From positions 124,001-188,000 of the forward strand of contig CBDCSK010000014.1 of NCBI GenBank assembly GCA_965221605.1: a stretch of 64,000 nucleotides of DNA, in the 5' to 3' direction. Below are positions 49,761 to 58,035 of the stretch, piece by piece. Made by a program: the position numbers and the translations under genes. The DNA comes from Aldehydirespirator sp965221605. Lineage in GTDB: Bacteria; Actinomycetota; Acidimicrobiia; Acidimicrobiales; Aldehydirespiratoraceae. Under the pieces are notes generated by a model, which did no database searches, had not been told where the DNA came from, and saw only the letters and a list, made by a program, of their open reading frames with translations. How positions within the stretch are numbered: position 1 is the first letter of the stretch; every line of letters begins with the position of its first letter.

Positions 49761-50800
49761 CGGGCTGGTTTGACGGCTTGGTGACCCGATCGGGCTGGAC
49801 GCTTCGGGTCGACGGGCTGGAGCTCGACGAGGGCGTGACCGCGGTGGTCGGTGCCAACGGCTCCGGCAAGACGACGCTGGGGAGGGCCGTGGCCGGACTC
49901 GATCGCCTCGCAACAGGCCGCCTGATCATCGCCGGCTCGGTGGTCGACGACCCGGGAGCCGGTGCCTTCGTGCCGGCCCACCAGCGCCGCGTCGGCCTGG
50001 TGTTCCAGGATCTGCGGCTGTTCGGGCACCTGCGGGTCATCGACAACGTGGCCTTCGGCCTGCGCCGGGCAGGCACCGAACGAGCCGCGGCTCGGCGGCA
50101 AGCCGGCGACCTGCTCGAACGCGTCGGAGTGGACTCCGGGGTCTGGTCCAAGCGCCCGGCGGCGCTGTCGGGCGGGCAGCGCCAGCGTGTGGCCATCGCC
50201 CGGGCCCTGGCCCCCGAGCCCGAGGTCCTGATCGTCGACGAGCCGCTGGCCTCGGTGGACTCCTCGAGCCGGGCCGGCCTGAGGACCCTCATCGGCGAGT
50301 CACCGGCCCGCCACACGCTGCTCATCACCCACGACCCGGTCGACGTGGCCACCCTGGCCCGCCGGCTGGTGGTGCTCGACAGTGGCGCGGTGGCCAGCCA
50401 GGGCTCGGTCACGGAGGTGACGACCCGGCCCGGGTGCGAGTGGGCGGCCACCTTCCTCGGCGCGAACGTGGTCCCGGGTCAGGCCCGGGGCACGTCGGTC
50501 ACCACCGGAGCCGGGCTGGTTCTCACCGTGGCCTCCGAGGCGGACGGACCCGTGTACGTCACCTTCCCGGCCCACGCCGTGACCCTTCATCGAGACCGTC
50601 CCGCAGGCAGCGCCCGCAACACCTGGCAGGCCGAACTGGAGCGGGTCGACATCGACGGCGAGCGTGCCCGCGTGCATCTGGGAGGCCCGCTCGGGGTGCG
50701 GGCCGACATCACCCGCCGCTCCGCCGACGAACTCGAACTGCGTCCAGGGCTTTCTGTCTGGGCCTCACTCAAGGCGACCGAGCTGACCGTCGTCACCTGA
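49757..50800 (+). CDS. modC: Molybdate ABC transporter ATP-binding protein
   Basis: 347 aa. Walker A GANGSGKTT, Q-loop VFQDLRLFGHL, signature LSGGQRQRVAIARA, Walker B VLIVDEPLAS. A C-terminal region of about 120 residues resembles a molybdate-binding (MOP/TOBE) domain. ATG 49757 lies in the ATGA overlap with modB; the longer open frame upstream is a shadow of modB. No ModE gene or clear Mo-box is nearby. Confidence 0.92.
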   Translation: MTGWFDGLVTRSGWTLRVDGLELDEGVTAVVGANGSGKTTLGRAVAGLDRLATGRLIIAGSVVDDPGAGAFVPAHQRRVGLVFQDLRLFGHLRVIDNVAFGLRRAGTERAAARRQAGDLLERVGVDSGVWSKRPAALSGGQRQRVAIARALAPEPEVLIVDEPLASVDSSSRAGLRTLIGESPARHTLLITHDPVDVATLARRLVVLDSGAVASQGSVTEVTTRPGCEWAATFLGANVVPGQARGTSVTTGAGLVLTVASEADGPVYVTFPAHAVTLHRDRPAGSARNTWQAELERVDIDGERARVHLGGPLGVRADITRRSADELELRPGLSVWASLKATELTVVT

Positions 50801-50901
50801 AGCCGCCTCCTGCGGACGGCAAGAAGTATCCCTGCTATGAGACGGCCAGCTCGTGGGCAGCAGCCTGACGACATTCCGATTGGGCCGCATTGCAATCAAG
50901 C

Positions 50902-50915
50902 TTAGGGATACCTAA
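50902..50915 (+). promoter_or_regulatory. DtxR/IdeR-like half-site palindrome
   Basis: TTAGG-GATA-CCTAA just before the iron-related genes. The half-sites match those of iron repressors DtxR/IdeR, but their spacing is shorter than in the usual 19-bp operator. Suggestive only. Confidence 0.35.
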
Positions 50916-50944
50916 CATCCTGTCATGGCTCTCCTCACTAAGAG

Positions 50945-51997
50945 GAGGCCCGCCTCGGCCTCTTGATCCGCCTCTCGGTACCGGGGGTGCATCCGGTAAC
51001 CGGTGCCCCGCTGCCCGACCCGGTGTACGGGGGCCAGATCCAGGACCGCTCAGTTCTTGGGGTCCCAGCCGAGGGGTCTCTCACGGTTCACTACGAGATC
51101 ATCACGGGCTCGTACGGTGACGGCACGACCTATGAGCTGAGGTCGCCGATCTACGAGATCGGCGACCTGGCATTCGGACCGCTGGCCGACGGGATCCTCA
51201 CCAGCCCCCGGTTGGCTCCGCAGGTGATCGGCATGGGCCTCCTGGAGGCCATCGGTGCCGAGTCGATCCTGGCAGGGGCGGACCCTGACGATGCTGACGG
51301 CGACGGCATCTCGGGCCGGGCCAACACCGTGTGGGACGCGCGGGCCCGGGCCCCGGCCCTGGGCCGGTTCGGCTGGAAGGCCAACGTCGCCACCGTGGAG
51401 AAGCAGGCCGCAGGGGCGTTCCACGGCGACATCGGCGTCACCTCAGCGCTGCATCCCGCCGAGAACTGCCCCGACGCACAGGCTGAATGCGCGTCGGCAC
51501 CCGACGGCGGTTCGCCCGAGATCACCGACTCCAGGCTGGCAGCGGTGGACCTCTACATGCGAACCCTGGCCGTGCCGGCCATGAGAGGCCACGACACGGC
51601 CGAGGTTCTCGCGGGCGCCCGGCTGTTCGAGAGCTTCGGCTGCACGTCGTGCCACGCAACCACCCACCGCACCGGGCCCTCGGACATCGCAGCCCTGGCC
51701 GACCAGGTGATCCACCCCTACACCGACCTGTTGCTGCACGACATGGGACCCGGCCTCGCGGACGGCCGAGAGGACTTCGATGCCACCGGCCGCGAGTGGC
51801 GCACTCCCCCGCTCTGGGGCATCGGGCTGGTCGACGAGATCAACGGGCACCGGTTCCTGCTGCACGACGGGAGGGCCCGCACACTCGAGGAGGCCATCTT
51901 GTGGCACGGCGGCGAGGCCGAGGCCGCCAAAGAGGCGTTCCGGCTGGCCAGCGCGGAGGAGCGGGCGCAGCTCCTGGCATTCCTGGAGGCACTGTGA
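50945..51997 (+). pseudogene. Di-haem oxidoreductase (DUF1111), N-terminally truncated
   Basis: Starting from G-L-L-I-R-L-S-V-P-G the protein follows the family: PVYGGQIQDRSVLGVPAEG, YEIGDLAFGPL, DADGDGISGRANTV, GRFGWKANVATVE, the haem motif C-T-S-C-H (about residue 228 of the open frame) and TPPLWGIGLVDEINGHRFLLHDGRARTLEEAI. Family proteins are about 450 aa, with a signal peptide and an earlier CxxCH; both are absent. Homology ends at 50945 and TAA 50938 blocks the frame; the only start is TTG 50963. So it is a 5' deletion, though possibly still translated with imelysin, whose GTG (51994) overlaps its stop. Upstream genomic sequence is unrelated. Confidence 0.8.
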
Positions 51998-53136
51998 AGA
52001 ACCGTCACATAGAACCCTCAACCCGCCGGAATCGTCGTCCTGGTGATGGCTTCGCTCGCGGCGTGCTCTGCCGCCCATTGGCCGTAGCCGCCAGTTGCCT
52101 GATGGTGGCGGTTGCCTGCGGCAGCGGGGGACCCGATCGGCCGAGCGTGCTGAACGACCTCGCCGGCGAGGCCATCGTTCCCGCGTACCAGCGGTTCGAC
52201 ACTCTCGCCGGCGACCTGCATGCCGCGGCCGTGTGGCTATGCGACACCCCGAGCGAGGCTGCTCTGGGGGACGCCCGGGCCGCGTTGGACGAGGCCCGCG
52301 GGGCGTGGGCGTACCTGGAGTCGATGTGGGTCGGACCGGTGATGGACCGGCGCTCGTGGGCTGTGGTTCGCTGGCCGGTGGCTACCGACGAGGTGGAGAG
52401 TCTCATCTCGGACACGTCGATCGAGTTGGACCGCGACCGCCTGGAGAACCGGATCGGGGCCGACCAGCGGGGCCTGGGAGCGGTTGAGCATGTCCTCTAT
52501 GCGGACGCTGCCGGCAGCACCGGCGCGGCCGACGTTCTCGGGGCGCTGGGCAATCCCCGGCGCTGCGGTTACCTGACGGGAGTCACCGGGGTGATCGCCG
52601 ACGAGGCCCGGATCGTGATGGACGGGTGGACCGAGGGCTGGGACGGAGCGGAGCCCTACCGGGATCAGTTCAGCGCGGAGGGTGGAGACGGGCTGGACTC
52701 GGTCGTCAACGACACCCTGTTCCTGCTGGAAGCCATCACTGACCTCCATCTGGGTCCCGCCATCGGCGCGATGGGCTCCGAAGCGAGGCCGGAAGCCATC
52801 GACGAGGGGCTCGCGGCCGCCGGTGTGGTGGATGTGGTGGCCCGGCTGGACGGTGTGACCGCCGTGCTGGTAGGCGGCGAAACAGGCGGGAAGGGACTGG
52901 CCCCGCTTCTCGGTGACGACATCCCCGAGCGGCTCAACGATCAGCTCGCGGCCGCTCGCCTGGCGGTCGAGGCTGTCGACCCGCCGCTGCGGACCGCGGC
53001 CACGCAGTCGCCGGCGTCGGTGGCCGCGGCTCGCGATGCGATCAAGGCGGTCCAGATCACCGTGGCCACCGAGGTGGTCGGCCGGCTCGGAGTGACGATC
53101 GGATTCAGCGATGCCGACGGGGACAGCTCAGGCTGA
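51994..53136 (+). CDS. Imelysin-family lipoprotein (iron-regulated, IrpA/EfeO-like)
   Basis: 380 aa. A signal peptide with lipobox A-V-A-C (about residue 36) is followed by an imelysin helical domain: LHAAAVWLCDTPSEAALGDARAALDEARGAWAYLESMWVGP and GADQRGLGAVEHVLYAD; the latter resembles the GxHxxE-like motif, with G-A-V-E-H. Imelysins take part in extracytoplasmic iron capture. GTG 51994 overlaps the di-haem gene by four bases; the gene then overlaps the HTTM gene by 26 bases. This set is the typical iron-uptake neighbourhood. Confidence 0.82.
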   Translation: MKNRHIEPSTRRNRRPGDGFARGVLCRPLAVAASCLMVAVACGSGGPDRPSVLNDLAGEAIVPAYQRFDTLAGDLHAAAVWLCDTPSEAALGDARAALDEARGAWAYLESMWVGPVMDRRSWAVVRWPVATDEVESLISDTSIELDRDRLENRIGADQRGLGAVEHVLYADAAGSTGAADVLGALGNPRRCGYLTGVTGVIADEARIVMDGWTEGWDGAEPYRDQFSAEGGDGLDSVVNDTLFLLEAITDLHLGPAIGAMGSEARPEAIDEGLAAAGVVDVVARLDGVTAVLVGGETGGKGLAPLLGDDIPERLNDQLAAARLAVEAVDPPLRTAATQSPASVAAARDAIKAVQITVATEVVGRLGVTIGFSDADGDSSG

Positions 53137-54556
53137 ACCGACCCTCGCGGCGGACGCCGCGCGGGGGACGGGCTTGTCCACCGGGCTCGGATCGCTCGCG
53201 TCCAGGCTTGCGGCCGCCGCCCGACGCCCGGTGGCGGCGGACGCCGTCGCGGTGTTCCGCATCGGCTTCGGGATCGTGGCCATGCTCGGATCGCTGCGGT
53301 TCCTGGCCCGCGGCTGGGTCGACAGCCTCTACCTGGCCCCGGAGCACCATCTGACCTATCCCGGTTTCGGCTGGGTGCAGCCCCTCCCGGCGCCCTGGAT
53401 GCACGTTCACATGGTGGTACTGGCCGGGCTGGGAGCCTGCATCGCACTGGGGTATCGCCACCGGCCGGCTGCGGTGTTGTTCACCGCCGGGTTCGCCTAC
53501 GCGGAGCTGATCGACGCCGCGCTGTACCTCAACCACTACTGGTTCGTGACCCTGGCCGGCCTGCTGATGGTGCTGCTGCCGGTGCAGCACCGATGGTCTC
53601 TCGACGCACGGTCTGGACGGGTCGCGCCGTCGCGGTTCGTGCCCGCCGGGGTGCTCTGGGCGCTGAGGACCCAGATAGCGGTCGTCTACGTCTTCGCGGG
53701 TTTGGCCAAGCTCAACGGCGACTGGCTGCTGAGAGCGCAGCCCCTCAGTCTGTGGCTGGCGGATCGCGCCCATCTGCCGGTGATCGGCGCTCTCGTCGAC
53801 GAGCCGCTGGTGGCCTACGCAGCCAGCTGGGCCGGCGCGCTGTTCGACTGCACGATCGTGGCCTGGCTGCTGTGGCGGCGCAGCCGGCCGTGGGCATTCT
53901 GCCTGCTGGTGGTGTTCCATCTGATCACCGCCGCCCTGTTCCAGATCGGCGTGTTCCCGTGGCTGATGATCGTCGGCGCGACGGTGTTCTTCGACCCCGG
54001 TTGGCCTTCCCGGCTCGCCCGGGCAGCACGAGCGCGAGGTCTGGTCCCCCGCTTCGGTCGGCGGCAGGACATTGCTGCTGCCGGCGCCGGCCCGGGGGCG
54101 GCCCCGGTGCGGATCAAGCGGCCTGCGGCGGTGGCGCTGGCGGTACTGGCCGCAGTGCAGCTGCTCCTGCCGCTGCGCCACTACGCGTACCCGGGGAACG
54201 TGCGCTGGTCCGAAGAGGGCTACTACCTGGCCTGGCGGGTCATGATCACCGAGAAGGCCGGGCACGTGGACTTCCGCATCACCGATCCGGCCACGGGCCG
54301 GATCTGGACGGCCGGCCCTGAGCTGGTGCTCACCGACTGGCAGGCCGAGCACGCTGACACCAGACCCGACCTCATTCATGCGACCGCGCTGCTGATCGCG
54401 GACCACTACCGGCAGGCCGGAACACCGGGCGTGGAGGTGCGGGCCGATGCCTGGGTCTCGATGAACGGGCAGCCCGCCCGCAGGATCATCGACCCCGCCA
54501 CCGACCTGGCCGGGCAGCCCCGGACACCGGTCCCCGACCGGTGGATACTCCGGTAG
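53111..54556 (+). CDS. HTTM (vitamin-K-dependent gamma-carboxylase-like) membrane protein
   Basis: 481 aa with about eight membrane helices. FRIGFGIVAMLGSLRFLARGWVDSLYLAPEHHLTYPGFGWV is the conserved HTTM opening. YLNHYWFVTLAGLLMVLLP, VYVFAGLAKLNGDWL and the Lys in the AKLNGDW segment follow; the C-terminal 130 residues form an extracellular domain (WRVMITEKAGHVDFRITDP). In bacteria such proteins often accompany imelysin and di-haem genes. Whether they carboxylate anything is not known. The start overlaps the imelysin gene. Confidence 0.85.
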   Translation: MPTGTAQAEPTLAADAARGTGLSTGLGSLASRLAAAARRPVAADAVAVFRIGFGIVAMLGSLRFLARGWVDSLYLAPEHHLTYPGFGWVQPLPAPWMHVHMVVLAGLGACIALGYRHRPAAVLFTAGFAYAELIDAALYLNHYWFVTLAGLLMVLLPVQHRWSLDARSGRVAPSRFVPAGVLWALRTQIAVVYVFAGLAKLNGDWLLRAQPLSLWLADRAHLPVIGALVDEPLVAYAASWAGALFDCTIVAWLLWRRSRPWAFCLLVVFHLITAALFQIGVFPWLMIVGATVFFDPGWPSRLARAARARGLVPRFGRRQDIAAAGAGPGAAPVRIKRPAAVALAVLAAVQLLLPLRHYAYPGNVRWSEEGYYLAWRVMITEKAGHVDFRITDPATGRIWTAGPELVLTDWQAEHADTRPDLIHATALLIADHYRQAGTPGVEVRADAWVSMNGQPARRIIDPATDLAGQPRTPVPDRWILR

Positions 54557-54631
54557 CAGCCTGGGAGTCGCGAGCGCCAATGTGTCACCGAACCGCTTGC
54601 AAAACGCTGGTATTGCTGGCACAATGCAGTC

Positions 54632-54880
54632 ATGGGAGTGCAGATCACCATCAGGAACGTGCCCGAGGAGGTCCGCGACGAACTGGCCTCCAGGGCCGCG
54701 CTCAAGCGCCAGTCCATGCAGGAGTACTTGCGAGAAGCGCTGGAGCGCATGGCAAGCGTGCCCTCGCGCGAGGTCGTCCTGGAGAGGGCTCGGCGCCGAG
54801 TCGAAGCCTCGGACTCCAGGGTCACGTCCGCGGAAATCGTCAGAATGCTGGAGGAAGACCGCAATGAGCGCGGTCGTTGA
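54632..54880 (+). CDS. FitA/VapB-type ribbon-helix-helix antitoxin
   Basis: 82 aa. The N-terminus V-Q-I-T-I-R-N-V-P-E-E-V and RAALKRQSMQEYLREALERM is the FitA-like ribbon-helix-helix, which binds operator DNA. The C-terminal VTSAEIVRMLEEDRNERGR is the toxin-binding tail. The toxin gene begins 17 bases before its stop. Together with the next gene it forms a type II system near the start of the mutase operon. Confidence 0.88.
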   Translation: MGVQITIRNVPEEVRDELASRAALKRQSMQEYLREALERMASVPSREVVLERARRRVEASDSRVTSAEIVRMLEEDRNERGR

Positions 54881-55268
54881 CGCGTCGCTGCTTGCCGGTG
54901 CCCTGACGGGTTCCGGCCAAGAGGCGCAGTGGTGCAGGTCGGCGCTCGATCGGTCCGACATCGCCGCACCCGAGATGGCACTGGCCGAAACCACCAATCT
55001 CTTTCGCCGGATGGAGTTGTCCGGAGGGATCACTCGCCTCGAATCCACGTCCGCTCACAGCGACCTGCTCAATCTCGGCATCGAGCTCTACCCGTTCAGG
55101 CCGTTCGCTGAGCGCGTGTGGGGGCTCCGGTCGAACCTCACCGCCTACGACGCCTGGTACGTGGCGCTGGCCGAGGTGCTGGACTGGCCGCTGTTGACGC
55201 TCGACCGGCGGCTCGGACGAGCCACCGGCCCCCGGTGCGAGATCATCGTTCCTCCCGCCGACGCCTGA
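54864..55268 (+). CDS. PIN-domain toxin (VapC/FitB-like)
   Basis: 134 aa. Acidic sites: VVDASLLAGAL (Asp 6), LALAETTNLF (Glu about 43), NLTAYDAWYVALAE (Asp about 98) and LLTLDRRLG (Asp about 115). This is an intact Mg-dependent PIN ribonuclease. ATG 54864 overlaps the antitoxin gene; the extra open frame upstream is in the wrong phase with the antitoxin and has no homology. Target unknown. Confidence 0.9.
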   Translation: MSAVVDASLLAGALTGSGQEAQWCRSALDRSDIAAPEMALAETTNLFRRMELSGGITRLESTSAHSDLLNLGIELYPFRPFAERVWGLRSNLTAYDAWYVALAEVLDWPLLTLDRRLGRATGPRCEIIVPPADA

Positions 55269-55413
55269 GCCCGCCGAACGGGTCCGGCCCGTCCAGGCGG
55301 GCGGCTACACCGAGAAATCCGGGTTGAGGCCGCAGCGCATCCCCGAAGCCGTTGCCGGCAGGTTGGCGGACTACCATCGCCGGTCGAGACGTCCGCCACT
55401 GAGGAGGCAGCCC

Positions 55414-56415
55414 ATGGACGCTTCCGCGGCGGTGGCCAATGTGCTCGACCGGTGCCTGGGCGTCCGAACGGGCGAGCGCGTGGTGCTGCTGATCGACACC
55501 GACAGCGACCGCCGGGTCGTGGACCTGTTGCGCTCCGGGATCGAGGCGCGGTCGGCAGCTGTCTCGACACTGGAGATGGCCCCGTTGGACATCCCGGGAG
55601 CCGAAGTCGCCCCCGATGTCGCCCGGACGATGGCACAGAGCGATGCAGTGATCGAGCTGACGTCCATCTTCATCGGCTCGAACGAGGCCCGCCGCGACGC
55701 CAACGCGGTGGGCGTCCGCTATCTGGCCATGCCGGGGATCACGTTGGACACGCTGCGGACCGATGGCCCCCTTTCAGTCGATTTCGACGAACTCCGGGAG
55801 CGCGCCGAACAGATCGGCGAACTCTGGACTCAGGCGTCGGAGTTTCGTCTCACCACTCCGGCCGGCACCGATCTCCGCGGCTCCGTATCGGGACGGCCTG
55901 GCCGGGTGCTTCACGGAATCTGCAGGACGGCTGGGTCCTACATGGCGCCCCCCGACATCGAGGCGGGCACCGCTCCGGTGGAGGGCTCCACCCACGGCGT
56001 GGCTGTCATCGATGCTGATCTGTTGTTCATGGGGGTGGGCCCCCTGCCCGACCCGGTGGTCCTCACCTTCGACGAGGGGCGCCTCGTCGGTGCCGAGGGA
56101 CCCGAGAGCCGTCGCCTCACCGGCATGCTCGAGCGCTGCGGTGACGAGTTGATGACCAACTTCGCCGAGGTCTCCCTCGGACTCAACCCCGCCGGCCATG
56201 TATGCGCGGTCGCGATGGAGACTGAGTCCTCGCTGGGGACTGCCCACATCGCTCTCGGCAACTCGATCGCCTACGGAGGGACCGTCGCGGCGCGAGCACA
56301 TCTCGACTGCGTCATGCGCGACGCGACGCTCACGCTCGACTCCGTGCCGGTTCCTGCCACCCGCATCATGTGTCCGCCCGCGGGTCCAGGTGAAGCCGAG
56401 AAGCCGAGCGGATAG
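55414..56415 (+). CDS. Metal-dependent M29-like / NicX-like protein
   Basis: 333 aa. The C-terminal part shows likely metal ligands: Glu in NFAEVSLGLNP, His in GTAHIALGNS, and H-x-D in AHLDCVM, a pattern shared by M29 aminopeptidases and 2,5-dihydroxypyridine dioxygenases (NicX). The N-terminal 200 residues (VVLLIDTDSDRRVVDLL) form the first domain of that fold. It could be a peptidase or a ring-cleaving dioxygenase; sequence alone does not decide. ATG 55414 has GAGGAGG upstream. It leads a closely packed operon through 61788. The gap to the M20 gene is 16 bases. Confidence 0.7.
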   Translation: MDASAAVANVLDRCLGVRTGERVVLLIDTDSDRRVVDLLRSGIEARSAAVSTLEMAPLDIPGAEVAPDVARTMAQSDAVIELTSIFIGSNEARRDANAVGVRYLAMPGITLDTLRTDGPLSVDFDELRERAEQIGELWTQASEFRLTTPAGTDLRGSVSGRPGRVLHGICRTAGSYMAPPDIEAGTAPVEGSTHGVAVIDADLLFMGVGPLPDPVVLTFDEGRLVGAEGPESRRLTGMLERCGDELMTNFAEVSLGLNPAGHVCAVAMETESSLGTAHIALGNSIAYGGTVAARAHLDCVMRDATLTLDSVPVPATRIMCPPAGPGEAEKPSG

Positions 56416-56431
56416 GGAGCGACTCAGGAGA

Positions 56432-57625
56432 ATGGAACCATCAGAGATTGCGGCGCGTGTTCTGGCGGCCGTCGACACCCAAAGAGCAGTCGACCTGACG
56501 CGGCAGGTCTGTCGCATACCCAGCATCCTCGGTGCTGAAGGGGATCTTGCCGACTTCCTGGCCGCGTCGATGCGCGAACGCGGCTTCTCCAACGTCGAGT
56601 TGCAGCCGGTGCTTCCCGACCGCCCCAACGCCATCGGCGAGATCTCATTCGGTGACGGTCCCCGCGTCGTCATGACCGGCCACATGGACACCAAGCCGGT
56701 CTCGATCGGTTGGTCGGCGGCCGAACCCTTCTCCGGCGATCTCATCGACGGCCGCATCTTCGGTCACGGCATTATGGACATGAAAGCCGCCCTCGCATGC
56801 CAGATCACCGCCATCGAGGCCGTCCGCGAGTGCGGCCTGCCGCTAAGGGGCACCCTCGCGATGGCAGCGGTCAGCGACCACATGGGGGACCAGACGGGGA
56901 GTATCCGGTACTTCGAACGCCATCACGCCGATCTGTGCGTTCTGGGCGAACTGTCCGACAACGAGATCTTCCTCGGCCACCGCGGCCGCTACTACTTCGA
57001 CATCACCACACAGGGCCGGTCCGCGCACACGTGCCACAAGCACCACGCCATCAACGCCAACACCTTGGCGGCACTGGCCATCCTGGAGCTGGATGCGTCG
57101 AGGCTCGAGCCCGCACTGACCCCGGAGATCGCGGAGCGCTTCGGTCCCGAGACCATGATGGCTCCCGGCCGGGTCTATGGCGGACTCCCCCCGGGGGGTC
57201 CGTCGATGATTCCCGACGAGTGCGTGATCCGGGTCGACTGCCGGCCCCAGCCCGGCGTATCGATCGAGACCGTCCGTGCCGAGATTGATCGCTGTCTCGA
57301 CAATGCCAAGCGCCGCGACGGACGCTTCAGCGCCGAGGTCGAGCTGGCCGACGTGAAGGCCCCGTATGTGGCCGATCCGGACTCGGTGGTTGTGCAAACC
57401 ATGGTCGAAGCCGTCCGCCAGGTTCGGGGCCGGGAACCCGAGCTGATGGCGGCCGGATGGCTCGGCGATACCGCGAGCTTCGGCGGGCACATCCCCACCG
57501 TCATCTTCGGCCCCGGCGGGGAGCCCGTGTACTGTGCCGATGAGAACCTCCCGGTGGCCGACATCGAGGAGGCAACACAGGTGTACGCAGTCTTTGCGGC
57601 GTTGGCCCTGGGAGCACACGAGTGA
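56432..57625 (+). CDS. M20-family amidohydrolase/peptidase
   Basis: 397 aa. Zinc-site motifs are MTGHMDTKPV, GHGIMDMKAALA, and further LGELSDNEIF in place of the usual EE pair, plus RSAHTCHKHHAINAN in the lid domain. The acetylornithine-deacetylase-like fold is complete. It may release an amino or carboxylic acid that the rest of the operon then activates with CoA. CAGGAG lies before ATG 56432; the last codon overlaps the B12 gene by four bases (57622-57625). In this protein the second Glu pair seems changed to E-L-S-D, which deserves a check against active members. Confidence 0.8.
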   Translation: MEPSEIAARVLAAVDTQRAVDLTRQVCRIPSILGAEGDLADFLAASMRERGFSNVELQPVLPDRPNAIGEISFGDGPRVVMTGHMDTKPVSIGWSAAEPFSGDLIDGRIFGHGIMDMKAALACQITAIEAVRECGLPLRGTLAMAAVSDHMGDQTGSIRYFERHHADLCVLGELSDNEIFLGHRGRYYFDITTQGRSAHTCHKHHAINANTLAALAILELDASRLEPALTPEIAERFGPETMMAPGRVYGGLPPGGPSMIPDECVIRVDCRPQPGVSIETVRAEIDRCLDNAKRRDGRFSAEVELADVKAPYVADPDSVVVQTMVEAVRQVRGREPELMAAGWLGDTASFGGHIPTVIFGPGGEPVYCADENLPVADIEEATQVYAVFAALALGAHE

Positions 57626-58035
57626 CTACCCGCCGGCGACGCATCCTCATCGCGAAGCCAGGCCTCGACGGCCACGATCGTGGAGCAAGAGTGGTGTCTT
57701 TCGCTCTCCGCGACGCCGGCTGCGAAGTCATCTATCTCGGCCTTCGATCCACCCCGGCTGAGATGATGACGGTGGCAATGGACGAAGACGTCGACGTGGT
57801 CGGGGCCTCGATCCTCTCTGGGGCGCATCTCCCGATCGCCGGCGATCTGATCGCGGAACGCTCCCGCCACCGCCTCGAGCACGTGCCCTTGGTCGTGGGC
57901 GGGATCGTGCCGCCCCGCGATGTCGAGCGCCTCCTCAAGATTGGCGTCGACGACGTCTTTCCGGCCGGCACGGCCATCGTCGATGTCGTGAAGCGCATAA
58001 CCGCCCTGGCCGACAGCCGGCAGGAGCGGCTATGA
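57622..58035 (+). CDS. B12-binding subunit of acyl-CoA mutase
   Basis: 137-aa cobalamin-binding Rossmann-like domain with the base-off/His-on motif D16-x-H18-x-x-G21 in KPGLDGHDRG, then GASILSGAH and VVGGIVPPRDVERLL, typical of the small subunit or C-terminal domain of methylmalonyl-CoA-type mutases. The His coordinates cobalt. It overlaps the M20 gene by four bases and the catalytic subunit by four bases, so the two mutase parts are made together. Confidence 0.93.
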   Translation: MTTRRRRILIAKPGLDGHDRGARVVSFALRDAGCEVIYLGLRSTPAEMMTVAMDEDVDVVGASILSGAHLPIAGDLIAERSRHRLEHVPLVVGGIVPPRDVERLLKIGVDDVFPAGTAIVDVVKRITALADSRQERL

